64,000 nucleotides of DNA from a virus. Shown piece by piece: positions 51,739-59,216 of this stretch. The position numbers and the translations under genes were made by a program. How positions within the stretch are numbered: position 1 is the first letter of the stretch; each line of letters starts with the position of its first letter. Below the pieces are notes generated by a model that saw only the letters and a list, made by a program, of their open reading frames with translations, searched no databases and was not told the DNA's origin. The stretch lies in IMG/VR virus record IMGVR_UViG_3300008120_000004, positions 1 to 64,000 of that record; one strand, given 5' to 3'.

Positions 51739-51989
51739 TAGCATACAGCACACTTATTGAACTAGAGACTAATCTCATTCGTATTGATAGTATTCGTAAA
51801 ACTATGGAGGCAGTAGCAGCTGGTATTGCTACTATCCCTTCCGAGGATGCTAAGACAGATATTCTATACTTTTTATCAGAAAGCTTAGGTCAAGAGACGG
51901 AACTAGCTCTTGATAAGTTTCAACAAGCCTTCGAAGCTATTCGTGAATACTCTTACCGGCCTGAGGAAAACTCAATTGATAATTCTTGA
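51735..51989 (+). CDS. small helical protein before RNase H
   Basis: An 84-residue acidic helical protein overlapping the upstream gene by four bases. The C-terminus overlaps the RNase H gene start by 14 bases. No family is recognised. Confidence 0.6.
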   Translation: MIAYSTLIELETNLIRIDSIRKTMEAVAAGIATIPSEDAKTDILYFLSESLGQETELALDKFQQAFEAIREYSYRPEENSIDNS

Positions 51990-52863
51990 TTATTCGCAGG
52001 TAGTGATTTCTAACCTCATGGCTGAAATTGGTAATAGGCGTGGGGAAGATATCGGTTTGGATGTCGGGTTACTTCGACATATGATCATCAATACTATTCG
52101 AAGCTTAAAACAAAAATTCGAAGGTAATTATGGTGAATTAGTTATTGCTTGCGACAATAAGAACTACTGGCGTAAAAAAGTATTTCCGTATTATAAAGCT
52201 AATCGTAAAAAAGCTAGAGAAGAATCTGGCTTAGATTGGCCTATGATCTTTGAAACTATTAATCTCATTAAAGAAGAAGTAAAGACATTTTTTCCCTACA
52301 AAGTAATAGAAGTAGAGACCGCTGAAGCAGATGACATTATAGCTACATTAGTTAAATGGTCAGAAGAGAATGACTTAGGGGAAGGTATGTTTCCTGAACC
52401 TAAACCTTTGCTGATTTTATCGGGTGATCACGACTTTATTCAACTACAGAAATTTAAACACGTTAAACAGTTTTCACCTGTAACTAAGAAGTTTATTTCG
52501 TCTGAAATCACCCCTGAAAAATACCTATTTGAGCATATTATTAGGGGTGATAAGGGTGACGGTATTCCTAACGTTCTTTCTGATGATACTTCTATAGTTG
52601 AAAATGAACGTCAGAAGAAGATAATGCAAGTTAAATTAGATCAATGGTTTAGTGATTCGAGTACTTTGCCTCAAGATGAGAATTTTAAACGTAATTTTGA
52701 TCGTAATAAAGCATTAGTAGATCTCACAAGAATACCAGATGATCTACAAAACACTATTATAAATACGTTTGTAAATACACCTACTAGAGGTAGAGAGTTA
52801 CTTCTAGATTATTTTATCAAGAATAAGATGAAACTTATGATTGAACATATTGAGGAATTTTAA
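51976..52863 (+). CDS. rnh: RNase H / 5'-3' exonuclease (T4 Rnh-like)
   Basis: A 295-residue FEN-family enzyme, near T4 Rnh in size (305). Metal-binding acids appear in LIILDYSQ, IACDNKNYWRK, ETAEADDIIATL and LSGDHDFIQLQ, then RGDKGDGIPN as the helix-hairpin-helix-like acidic region. It removes RNA primers from lagging strands. TTG 51976 with GAGG upstream is chosen because homology begins there. Confidence 0.88.
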   Translation: MIILDYSQVVISNLMAEIGNRRGEDIGLDVGLLRHMIINTIRSLKQKFEGNYGELVIACDNKNYWRKKVFPYYKANRKKAREESGLDWPMIFETINLIKEEVKTFFPYKVIEVETAEADDIIATLVKWSEENDLGEGMFPEPKPLLILSGDHDFIQLQKFKHVKQFSPVTKKFISSEITPEKYLFEHIIRGDKGDGIPNVLSDDTSIVENERQKKIMQVKLDQWFSDSSTLPQDENFKRNFDRNKALVDLTRIPDDLQNTIINTFVNTPTRGRELLLDYFIKNKMKLMIEHIEEF

Positions 52864-53354
52864 TGAACAAACTTGTATCTGAAATGTTAGAGGATATTGA
52901 TAAAGCAAAGAGCCGTGAAGAAAAGATCGCTCTTCTACGTCAATATAAAAGACCTGATCTTATATCTGTCTTACGTATTAACTATGACCCTAACTTAGTT
53001 ATGGATTTACCAGAAGGTGAACCTCCTTATAAGAAAGAACTGGATGTACCTATGGGTATGAGCCATACTAGCTTGCTAAAAGAAGTTAGACGGTTTTACA
53101 TTTGGTTAGATAAAAAGACAAATCTACCTAAAATTAAAAAAGAAAGTCTCTTTATTAATATGTTAGAAGGCCTTCATTGGACAGAGGCTGAAGCTTTAAT
53201 TTTAGCTAAAGATAGAAAGCTAACTAAAAAGTATAAAACTATTAAAGAAGATTTAGTACGCGAAGCATTTCCTTACGCATTACCTCCTACAGAAGAGGTG
53301 GAGAAACCCGCACCAAAAAAAGCAAAAGCTTCTCGGGCTTCTTCAACCACATAA
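52863..53354 (+). CDS. conserved T4-like marine phage protein (DUF6433-like)
   Basis: A 163-residue protein beginning MNKLVSEMLEDIDKAKSREEK, with LPEGEPPYKKELDVPMGMSHT and EGLHWTEAEALILAKDRKL. This family (DUF6433, from memory) follows rnh in many marine T4-like phages. The C-terminus is basic (APKKAKASRASSTT). Function unknown. Confidence 0.72.
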   Translation: MNKLVSEMLEDIDKAKSREEKIALLRQYKRPDLISVLRINYDPNLVMDLPEGEPPYKKELDVPMGMSHTSLLKEVRRFYIWLDKKTNLPKIKKESLFINMLEGLHWTEAEALILAKDRKLTKKYKTIKEDLVREAFPYALPPTEEVEKPAPKKAKASRASSTT

Positions 53355-53365
53355 AAGAATACTTT

Positions 53366-53458
53366 ATGTCACCTTCTTGGTCTGTATCATCTGATATACC
53401 TGAGTCTGAGAAGCATTTTAATATTAATGAAGTAAATTTAAGAAGGATGAAGAAATGA
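53366..53458 (+). CDS. 30-residue peptide gene
   Basis: A short frame filling the gap between two genes and overlapping the next ATG by four bases. The peptide MSPSWSVSSDIPESEKHFN continues to a basic end. AAAGAATAC precedes the ATG, a weak ribosome site. It may be a real minigene or a translational coupler. Confidence 0.35.
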   Translation: MSPSWSVSSDIPESEKHFNINEVNLRRMKK

Positions 53459-53694
53459 GCCGTTTTTATTTTGTTCATGAAGATACTGATCCCTATTCAA
53501 GGGTGGCAGTAGAGACTGACGCAGTTACCTTACCTGATGTATTAAAACAGGTAGAAAATTTTTTACGGGGTGTAGGCTACTATATTGATGGTAGGCTAGA
53601 AGTTGTGGGGTGGGATCCTGTTGAAGGTTTACCAGAGGTAAGTCAAGATTTTCTAGATCATTTTGAAAGACAGAATAATGAGAACTCTGTATAA
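53455..53694 (+). CDS. small acidic protein, function unknown
   Basis: A 79-residue protein behind AAGAAGGATG. Sequence FYFVHEDTDPYSRVAVETDAVTLPDVL, then GYYIDGRLEVVGWD; a type seen in marine phages without known role. Confidence 0.62.
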   Translation: MSRFYFVHEDTDPYSRVAVETDAVTLPDVLKQVENFLRGVGYYIDGRLEVVGWDPVEGLPEVSQDFLDHFERQNNENSV

Positions 53695-53863
53695 TTTAGA
53701 ATACTGCGTAGTAGATAAGCTCAATCGCGCTAAAAAGAAATATCATGTAGGAGTGTTTAAATCTGAAAGTGAAGTAGAGCAAGCTAAATCTAGAGTTCTT
53801 AGTACTATTGAGGGTGATGATAGTATTACTTTTAATGTATACATCTGTGAGAATATTTTCTAA
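53678..53863 (+). CDS. small basic protein, function unknown
   Basis: A 61-residue protein overlapping both neighbours by a few bases. ATG 53678 is preferred to the TTG start at 53663. It has YCVVDKLNRAKKKYHVGVF, a likely beta hairpin. Unknown family. Confidence 0.5.
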   Translation: MRTLYNLEYCVVDKLNRAKKKYHVGVFKSESEVEQAKSRVLSTIEGDDSITFNVYICENIF

Positions 53864-54126
53864 TGGCTGAAATACTTAAATTTCCGTCTAGAAACAATAA
53901 GTCAATAGTTAGACTTAAATTGTTTTCAGAAGATGAAATTTTTGTAATCTTAATAGCTATTAATACATACAGTGCAGACGATTTTAAATATACAGAACAT
54001 AATATTGAATTTTTAGATCCCGAAATAGCTGTACTTTGTTTAGAAAATTCTTTAAAATCATCTTTCTTCTCGGATGAATTTAAAGTTGTAGCTCAAAATA
54101 TTTTAGATAATGTAGAAAGACAATAG
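53863..54126 (+). CDS. small protein, function unknown
   Basis: An 87-residue helical acidic protein starting at the last base of the upstream stop (TAATG). No motif is recognised. Confidence 0.55.
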   Translation: MAEILKFPSRNNKSIVRLKLFSEDEIFVILIAINTYSADDFKYTEHNIEFLDPEIAVLCLENSLKSSFFSDEFKVVAQNILDNVERQ

Positions 54127-54662
54127 TGAATATATTTTATCTTAGTAACAATACTACGCTATGTGCCATGCAGCATGTTGACAAGCATGTGGTTAAGATG
54201 ATCTTAGAATATGGTCAGCTTATGTCAACAGCTCATAGAGTATTAGATGGTGAGCCTTACTATGATAAAACAAAGAATAATAGAAGAATTCAACGTTGGT
54301 TGTTACCTGATGAAAGAGAAGATGTAATTTGGAAAGCTTCTCATGTCAAGCATCCTTCAGGTATTTGGGTGAGAGCATCATCGGCTCACTATTATTGGTT
54401 GTATTATCTCTGGTTAGATTTATTAGATGAGTATAAATTTAGATATGGAAAAACTCATTCATCTACAAGGATGAAACATATTTTTAGTATGTTACCTAAT
54501 AACATTCCTAGGATTGGTTGGTTATCGGATCCTACACCTGCCATGCCAGATAAATACAAGGTAGACGGTGATAGTATTCAATCTTATAGAAATTACTATC
54601 TAGGTGATAAACAAAAATTTGCTTCATGGAAACGAAGAAATGTTCCTGAGTGGTATTTATAG
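54126..54662 (+). CDS. conserved marine-phage protein, function unknown
   Basis: A 178-residue protein starting at GTG 54126, overlapping the upstream stop. It contains MQHVDKHVVKMILEYGQLMSTAHRVL and KHPSGIWVRASSAHYYWLYYLW. This H-V-x-K-M-x-x-E pattern is shared by proteins in many marine phages; some automated calls name it a DNA glycosylase, but I see no basis for that. Confidence 0.65.
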   Translation: MNIFYLSNNTTLCAMQHVDKHVVKMILEYGQLMSTAHRVLDGEPYYDKTKNNRRIQRWLLPDEREDVIWKASHVKHPSGIWVRASSAHYYWLYYLWLDLLDEYKFRYGKTHSSTRMKHIFSMLPNNIPRIGWLSDPTPAMPDKYKVDGDSIQSYRNYYLGDKQKFASWKRRNVPEWYL

Positions 54663-54673
54663 AAAGGTTTAAT

Positions 54674-55081
54674 ATGGTTATTAAAACAGCCGATATGGAT
54701 GTAGATCCTGGTAAGTTAGGATATTTTGGAAATGTATTTTTAAGAGAATTTAAACTAGGTTTAAAAGAATATAATTTAGGTCATACACACGAGTATGATC
54801 ATGTTACATTATTAGCACAGGGTAAAGTACAAGTTGAAATTCAGGGTCACGAACCTAAAATTTTTGAAGCACCTACCTACATTGTAATTGATAAAAATCT
54901 CAGACATAGATTTCTTTCGCTGGCTGAAAATACTGTTTATTATTGTATCTTTGCTTTAAGAAATGCAGACGGTGAAGTTATAGAAGACATTTATTCTGCT
55001 GATCATGATCCTAGATCTGAAATAGACCCTAAATCTATTAAAAATCGAATTACACCACTTCCCCCTCCGACTATGGGTTAA
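54674..55081 (+). CDS. cupin-fold protein
   Basis: A 135-residue single-domain cupin. The metal motif is LGHTHEYDHVTLLAQGKVQVEI (H-x-H and the following residues), and NLRHRFLSLAEN gives the second histidine motif. Cupins bind Fe, Mn or Zn; the substrate cannot be told. ATG 54674 follows AAAGG. Confidence 0.7.
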   Translation: MVIKTADMDVDPGKLGYFGNVFLREFKLGLKEYNLGHTHEYDHVTLLAQGKVQVEIQGHEPKIFEAPTYIVIDKNLRHRFLSLAENTVYYCIFALRNADGEVIEDIYSADHDPRSEIDPKSIKNRITPLPPPTMG

Positions 55082-55087
55082 TTCCTA

Positions 55088-55342
55088 ATGCCGAGATATA
55101 CGTTTCTTAACAAACAAACTAATCAAGTAGAAGAACATTACTTTGGTATTTCTTCTTATGATGAGTTTATAAAAAATAATCCACAACTAGAACGCTACCA
55201 TGAATCAGGTCAAGCTGCTGCAATGGGCGATTCAGTGCGTTTAGGTATTCGTAAACCTGATAGTGGATTTCAAGAAGTCTTATCTAAGATTAGTGCCGCG
55301 AATTATAAAAGTAATCTTTCAGATAAGCTATCTAGACGATGA
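55088..55342 (+). CDS. small conserved phage protein
   Basis: An 84-residue protein starting PRYTFLNKQTNQVEEHYFGISSYDEF, which resembles FmdB-like zinc ribbon openings but has no cysteines. The middle IPP-like region is replaced by GDSVRLGIRKPDSGFQEVL. Similar genes stand before phoH in marine T4-like phages. A terminator follows. Confidence 0.6.
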   Translation: MPRYTFLNKQTNQVEEHYFGISSYDEFIKNNPQLERYHESGQAAAMGDSVRLGIRKPDSGFQEVLSKISAANYKSNLSDKLSRR

Positions 55343-55370
55343 CAGTAAATATCTTCTTTTCAACCATATC

Positions 55371-55411
55371 AAGAAAGGGGTCTATTTGACGTAGATCCCT
55401 TTTCTTTTTTT
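55371..55411 (+). terminator. rho-independent terminator before phoH
   Basis: A 13-bp imperfect stem (AGAAAGGGGTCTA with TAGATCCCTTTTCT, one bulge) followed by TTTTTTT. It separates the RNase H unit from phoH. Confidence 0.8.
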
Positions 55412-55422
55412 ACGAGGGTTCC

Positions 55423-56166
55423 ATGGCAAGAAAGCAAGCTCAGTTAAACGTAGATAATCAACCAAAAGTTTCATTAGTATCAAATAAATTGAAACTACGA
55501 ATTGATGACCTAAGAACAATACAACCTTTAACTAATAATCAAAGAAAGTTTTTTGAGCTTTATAAAAATTCATCAGCCATTTTATTACATGGAGTCGCAG
55601 GAACAGGAAAATCTTATATTGCACTTTACAAAGCCCTAGAAGAAGTTCTAGATCGTTCAACCCCCTATCAAAAAGTTGTTATTGTAAGATCAGCGGTCCC
55701 GTCCAGAGATATTGGACATTTACCTGGAGATGAAAAAGAAAAGACCGAGGTTTATCAGCAACCGTATGTAGAAATCTGCGAAGATCTATTCTCTAGAAAA
55801 GATGCATTTCAACGTCTTCAGGAGCAGCAATCTGCTGCTTTTATGATAACTTCATTTGTTCGCGGGATTACATTGGATGATTCTATTATTATCGTAGATG
55901 AATGCCAGAACATGACTGATATGGAGCTAAATAGTATAATGACTCGTGTAGGTAATCGTTCCAAAATCATCCTATGCGGGGACTTCAGACAGACGGATTT
56001 ATATAAGAAAACTGATATGTCCGGTCTGAAGAAATTTATGGCCATCGCGGATATGATGCCATCATTTAATGTTGTAGAATTCGAAGTAGGTGATATTGTT
56101 CGTTCGGCTTTAGTTAAAGAGTATATTTTAGCAAGGATGGAATATGAAGAAAAATACGGAACGTAA
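55423..56166 (+). CDS. phoH: PhoH-like ATPase
   Basis: A 247-residue P-loop ATPase of the PhoH family. Walker A GVAGTGKS near residue 53, RSAVPSRDIGHLPGD, Walker B IIIVDECQN near residue 155 and RVGNRSKIILCGDFRQTD are all typical. The family is an RNA helicase-like ATPase common in marine phages; its role in infection is unclear. Own ribosome site CGAGGG. Confidence 0.93.
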   Translation: MARKQAQLNVDNQPKVSLVSNKLKLRIDDLRTIQPLTNNQRKFFELYKNSSAILLHGVAGTGKSYIALYKALEEVLDRSTPYQKVVIVRSAVPSRDIGHLPGDEKEKTEVYQQPYVEICEDLFSRKDAFQRLQEQQSAAFMITSFVRGITLDDSIIIVDECQNMTDMELNSIMTRVGNRSKIILCGDFRQTDLYKKTDMSGLKKFMAIADMMPSFNVVEFEVGDIVRSALVKEYILARMEYEEKYGT

Positions 56167-56184
56167 TCTATCACTTAAGGAAAA

Positions 56185-56397
56185 ATGGACGAGTCACCAG
56201 AGGATTTTAAGAAGAAACTAAATAAACTTAAACCTAAAAAGAAATTGACCGTACCTAAGGAGTTTTTAGAAGGTGCAAATAGTTACGATGATAAACTTAT
56301 TTTAGTTAAACATTTGACAGAGAGAGAAAAAAACCGCGTATTATTAATTATTAAAGGTATGTTGAAAGACTCGGTTGCATCTAAAAATCGTAAATGA
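56185..56397 (+). CDS. small basic protein, function unknown
   Basis: A 70-residue lysine-rich protein (KKKLNKLKPKKKLTVPKEF) with a helical C-terminus. AAGGA precedes the start and the stop overlaps the next gene. Unknown function; nucleic-acid binding would fit its charge. Confidence 0.6.
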   Translation: MDESPEDFKKKLNKLKPKKKLTVPKEFLEGANSYDDKLILVKHLTEREKNRVLLIIKGMLKDSVASKNRK

Positions 56398-56645
56398 AGG
56401 AGCTCCTAAAAAACCTACCCCAGATACTATCTGCGTTACCGGAGATAGTCAAGTATTTAAAATACTTACCTATTATAATGTTACTAGGTGGGGTAGGTTA
56501 TGGAGCATACACCTTTTTTTCATCTTACCGTGATCCTTATAAATGTGTAGATAATGAATTATATGAGCAAGTTCGAGTTGATTCAAACGTTTATATTTTT
56601 AAAGGGGGGTACTGCGTAGAAAATGCTCCTATACAAGAAAAATAA
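56394..56645 (+). CDS. single-span membrane protein
   Basis: An 83-residue protein with one membrane segment near residues 24-45 (YLPIIMLLGGVGYGAYTFF) and an outside tail containing two cysteines (YKCVD, GYCVEN) that could form a disulfide. Encoded just before the endolysin, it may take part in lysis, e.g. as a holin or antiholin; inference only. Confidence 0.6.
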   Translation: MKELLKNLPQILSALPEIVKYLKYLPIIMLLGGVGYGAYTFFSSYRDPYKCVDNELYEQVRVDSNVYIFKGGYCVENAPIQEK

Positions 56646-56657
56646 GAAGGGGAATAA

Positions 56658-57293
56658 ATGAGTAACGGATTTGATTTTAATTTCACAGAAGCACAACTGA
56701 AAGAATTATTACCTAAATTAAAAAACATTCGCGATTGGTATGAGTCGTTAGTAGACGCTCTACCTCAATATGGTATTAATTCTAGAAAAAGAGTAGCTGC
56801 ATTTATTGCTCAATGTGCGCACGAATCGGCAGAATTTACAAGATTGGAAGAGGGTCTTAATTATAGTGCTAAAGGTTTAACAGGTACCTGGCCAAAAAGA
56901 TTTCCTCCAGATGTAGCAAAGCAATATGAGAGACAGCCTCAGAAGATTGCTAACAAAGCTTATGCTGATCGCATGGGTAATGGACCAGAAGCTTCTGGCG
57001 ATGGTTGGAAGTACCGTGGTAGAGGAATTTTGCAACTAACTGGTAAAGATAATTACCGTGCTTGTTCAAAAGTTTTATTCCAAGATGATACCTTACTTAC
57101 TGACCCAGATATGTTATTTGATCCATATTATGCTATTCACTCAGCATGTTGGTTCTGGCATGTAAATAAATTAAATCAGTTTGCGGACTCAGGTGATATT
57201 TTAACTATGACTAAAAAAATCAATGGCGGTACACTAGGGTTAGAGGATAGAATTAAACATTATAATCACGCAATAGAAGTCTTATCTCATTAA
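56658..57293 (+). CDS. GH19 chitinase-like endolysin
   Basis: A 211-residue glycoside hydrolase family 19 lysozyme. AAFIAQCAHESAEFTRLEEGLNY supplies the catalytic glutamates, YRGRGILQLTGKDNY the substrate-binding strand and ACWFWHVNKLNQFAD the C-terminal helix. It lacks a signal peptide, so a holin or pinholin is needed. AAGGGG precedes the start. Confidence 0.92.
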   Translation: MSNGFDFNFTEAQLKELLPKLKNIRDWYESLVDALPQYGINSRKRVAAFIAQCAHESAEFTRLEEGLNYSAKGLTGTWPKRFPPDVAKQYERQPQKIANKAYADRMGNGPEASGDGWKYRGRGILQLTGKDNYRACSKVLFQDDTLLTDPDMLFDPYYAIHSACWFWHVNKLNQFADSGDILTMTKKINGGTLGLEDRIKHYNHAIEVLSH

Positions 57294-57296
57294 TTA

Positions 57297-57962
57297 ATGC
57301 ATTTTAATCATGTAAGTTTTGATCGTGAACAAATCACTCTCAAACAAGTAAACGAAGACGGTACACGTTATTATGTTACACCGAAGGGTAGCAAATATCC
57401 TTCGGTGACTACCGTATTGGCTGAACATTCCAGGCAAGGTATTATGGAATGGCGCAATAAGATAGGTCATGCTGAGGCCCAGATTATAACTCAACGAGCA
57501 TCTTCTAGAGGTACAAAGATGCATAAACTTTGTGAGACGTATCTTAACAATGAAGAGTTAAGTTACAAAACACCTATTGAAAAAGAGTTATTTCAAAGCC
57601 TGTTACCTTATATTCATAACATTAATAACATACATTGTCTTGAATCGAGAATGTATTCTGACTATTTACGTCTAGCAGGTACGGTTGATTGTATTGCAGA
57701 GTATAATGGTAAGCTTGCTGTAATTGATTTTAAATCATCTAGTAAACTTAAAAAGAAGGAATATATTAGTAACTACTTTATGCAATGCTCAGCATATGCT
57801 ATAATGTATGAAGAGTTATATAAAATACCAGTCAACCGTCTGGTAGTAATTATTGGTGTTGAAGGGGAACCACCTCAGTTATTTGAAGAAAAAAGAGATA
57901 ACTGGGTGAACGATTTATTACATTATAGGGATTTATATGAAACAAGATACAAAACTAACTGA
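57297..57962 (+). CDS. PD-(D/E)XK exonuclease (MGME1/phage type)
   Basis: A 221-residue nuclease. Active-site motifs: RGTKMHKLCE (H/E helix), GTVDCIAEYNGKLAVIDFKSSSK (D...DxK) and QCSAYAIMYEEL. The family processes single-stranded DNA ends and occurs in many T4-like marine phages. It overlaps the following oxygenase gene by 26 bases. Confidence 0.85.
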   Translation: MHFNHVSFDREQITLKQVNEDGTRYYVTPKGSKYPSVTTVLAEHSRQGIMEWRNKIGHAEAQIITQRASSRGTKMHKLCETYLNNEELSYKTPIEKELFQSLLPYIHNINNIHCLESRMYSDYLRLAGTVDCIAEYNGKLAVIDFKSSSKLKKKEYISNYFMQCSAYAIMYEELYKIPVNRLVVIIGVEGEPPQLFEEKRDNWVNDLLHYRDLYETRYKTN

Positions 57963-58488
57963 TTTAATTTTAACAATTGACAATGTGTTACCTAAACAAC
58001 ATTGTGAAAAAATGATTGAGCAATTTGAGAAGGAAAAAGAGCAATGGGAAGAAAAGAGAACGGTAGGTTATAAGTTCGATCAACTTAACATTAATAAGAC
58101 CCCTGGTTGGGAACCTATAGTAGAGTATCTTACGGATGTTTCTATAAAGGCATTCGATCAATACTTTAATCATATTAACTACAGAGATCCACCTAAGATT
58201 CAAGCATTAGAAGAAATTCGTATTAAGAAGTATGAAAACGAAGAACGTTACTTCGACTATCATGTAGATGTAGCTGATTATAATAGCGCAAGACGTTACT
58301 TAGTTGGATTTATATACTTAGATGATAATGAAGAGGGTAAAACAGTATTCCCTGATTTTGATATTGAAATTAGTCCAGTTGCAGGTAGAATGTTAATTTT
58401 TCCACCACTTTGGATGTATCCTCATGCAGGAATGCCACCTAAAGACAAACCAAAATATATAATCGGTACTTACGCACATTACGTTTAA
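57937..58488 (+). CDS. 2OG-Fe(II) oxygenase (prolyl hydroxylase-like)
   Basis: A 183-residue double-stranded beta-helix oxygenase. Iron ligands HVD (FDYHVDVAD near residue 105) and H in YPHAGMPP near residue 168 are present, and K-Y-I-I-G-T-Y supplies the 2-oxoglutarate anchor region. Second of two such enzymes in the window. The substrate is unknown. Confidence 0.88.
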   Translation: MKQDTKLTDLILTIDNVLPKQHCEKMIEQFEKEKEQWEEKRTVGYKFDQLNINKTPGWEPIVEYLTDVSIKAFDQYFNHINYRDPPKIQALEEIRIKKYENEERYFDYHVDVADYNSARRYLVGFIYLDDNEEGKTVFPDFDIEISPVAGRMLIFPPLWMYPHAGMPPKDKPKYIIGTYAHYV

Positions 58489-58501
58489 TTTACCAAAAGT
58501 A

Positions 58502-58530
58502 TTGATTTTCTGTTGCCTTGACGTTAAAAT
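58502..58530 (+). promoter_or_regulatory. promoter TTGATT-N17-TAAAAT for BFD/tmRNA locus
   Basis: TTGATT at 58502-58507 and TAAAAT at 58525-58530 with 17-base spacing, in the 69-base gap before the BFD-like gene. It probably also drives the tmRNA precursor. Confidence 0.55.
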
Positions 58531-58557
58531 CTTATTGTGGTCGGATGAGAATAGGTT

Positions 58558-58749
58558 ATGATAATTTGCTCCTGTAGAAATATACGTGAATCAGACTTTC
58601 CAGATAAAGATAAATTAATTTTACGTCTGTATGAGGATGACGCGCAATGTAGGGTTTGTTTAGAGAATATCGATAGGTACAAGAGTAAACCGAATACGTT
58701 TATGGGTGCTTGGGCTTACTATAGTTTAAACAAAGAGTTTAGTAAATAA
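58558..58749 (+). CDS. BFD-like [2Fe-2S] ferredoxin
   Basis: A 63-residue protein: C4-x-C6 (IICSCRNI) and C31-x-x-C34 (QCRVCLENI) match the ligand spacing of bacterioferritin-associated ferredoxin. BFD reduces bacterioferritin to release stored iron. The C-terminal half lacks the usual BFD ending. Placed next to the tmRNA and with other iron genes in the genome, it may free host iron for phage enzymes; inference. Confidence 0.7.
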   Translation: MIICSCRNIRESDFPDKDKLILRLYEDDAQCRVCLENIDRYKSKPNTFMGAWAYYSLNKEFSK

Positions 58750-58774
58750 ATATTTTTAATTGTTGTATGATGCA

Positions 58775-58822
58775 AACTGAAAAGGGTTCTGGACGCGGGT
58801 TCGACTCCCGCCTGGTCCACCA
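58775..58822 (+). ncRNA. ssrA: permuted tmRNA, 3' (acceptor) piece
   Basis: The T arm GCGGG-TTCGACT-CCCGC (58795-58811), acceptor strand CTGGTCC (58812-58818), A and encoded CCA (58820-58822) match the 3' end of bacterial tmRNA (GGACGCGGGTTC pattern). It lies upstream of the tag-coding piece, so the gene is circularly permuted as in alphaproteobacteria and some others. The 5' boundary of this piece is uncertain; about 58775 is a guess. Confidence 0.88.
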
Positions 58823-58834
58823 AAAGGAGATTGT

Positions 58835-59026
58835 ATGCCAGTAGATATGTACTACTATACTGAGAGTGAATGGAATCGTTTAGGGTGTGGACCTCTTCCA
58901 CCTGAACGAGATATTCGTAATAAGGTAAAGTCTTCTTTTGAGGGGCCAGACATGGTTTCGACAGGGTCAAGAGTAGGGGAGTGGACAACACGTCAGGCGA
59001 TCGACGTTAATGAAGCAAATAAGTAA
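58835..59026 (+). CDS. 63-codon frame inside and across the tmRNA intervening segment
   Basis: A frame with a strong ribosome site (AAAAGGAG) seven bases before ATG 58835. The first ~36 codons (MPVDMYYYTESEWNRLGCG and on) fill the spacer between the two tmRNA pieces; the last 28 codons run into the 5' tmRNA piece and stop at TAA 59024-59026, just before the tag. It could be a true small gene inserted in the tmRNA spacer or a chance frame. The ribosome site argues for some translation. Confidence 0.4.
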   Translation: MPVDMYYYTESEWNRLGCGPLPPERDIRNKVKSSFEGPDMVSTGSRVGEWTTRQAIDVNEANK

Positions 59027-59112
59027 TCGCAAATGACGAGTACTACGCTCTAGCAGCTTAAATTGCTAGATGGGGTTTCGGTAGCTGTCCTTATTACCCA
59101 ATCAGCTACCTT
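58943..59112 (+). ncRNA. ssrA: permuted tmRNA, 5' (tag-coding) piece, tag ANDEYYALAA
   Basis: GGGCCAG (58943-58949) pairs with the CTGGTCC acceptor strand of the other piece (one G-U). ACATGGTTTCGACAGGG is the conserved tmRNA 5' start. The tag frame, GCA 59029 to TAA 59061, encodes ANDEYYALAA, an almost canonical ssrA degradation tag. The stop lies in a hairpin (CTAGCA/TGCTAG) and a second hairpin GGTAGCTG/CAGCTACC (59080-59110) is a likely pseudoknot stem. The 3' boundary is approximate. Confidence 0.9.
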
Positions 59113-59132
59113 AATGATTTTCAGTACGGTAG

Positions 59133-59140
59133 TATAAATA
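59133..59140 (+). promoter_or_regulatory. T4-type late promoter box TATAAATA before pqqA
   Basis: Exact TATAAATA just beyond the tmRNA, 77 bases before pqqA. The predicted leader holds a short hairpin CGGCA/TGCCG (59186-59199) ahead of AAAGGAG. Confidence 0.6.
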
Positions 59141-59216
59141 ATATTTTAGTAGATTCACTTCATATGTTCAATAGATAATATGGACCGGCAATAGTGCCGC
59201 CATAAAGGAGAAAAAT

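Noticed and set aside
54126-54662. Pyrimidine-dimer DNA glycosylase (DenV) identity for this gene
   Set aside because: No resemblance to T4 endonuclease V is visible; left as unknown.
58489-58780. Possible glutamine (glnA-type) riboswitch ahead of the tmRNA
   Set aside because: I recall that a related phage is reported to have one, so I looked for the GACGGAAGUAGG-type core. No convincing match is seen here; TCGGATGAGAATAGG at 58541 is only loosely similar. A covariance search would settle it.
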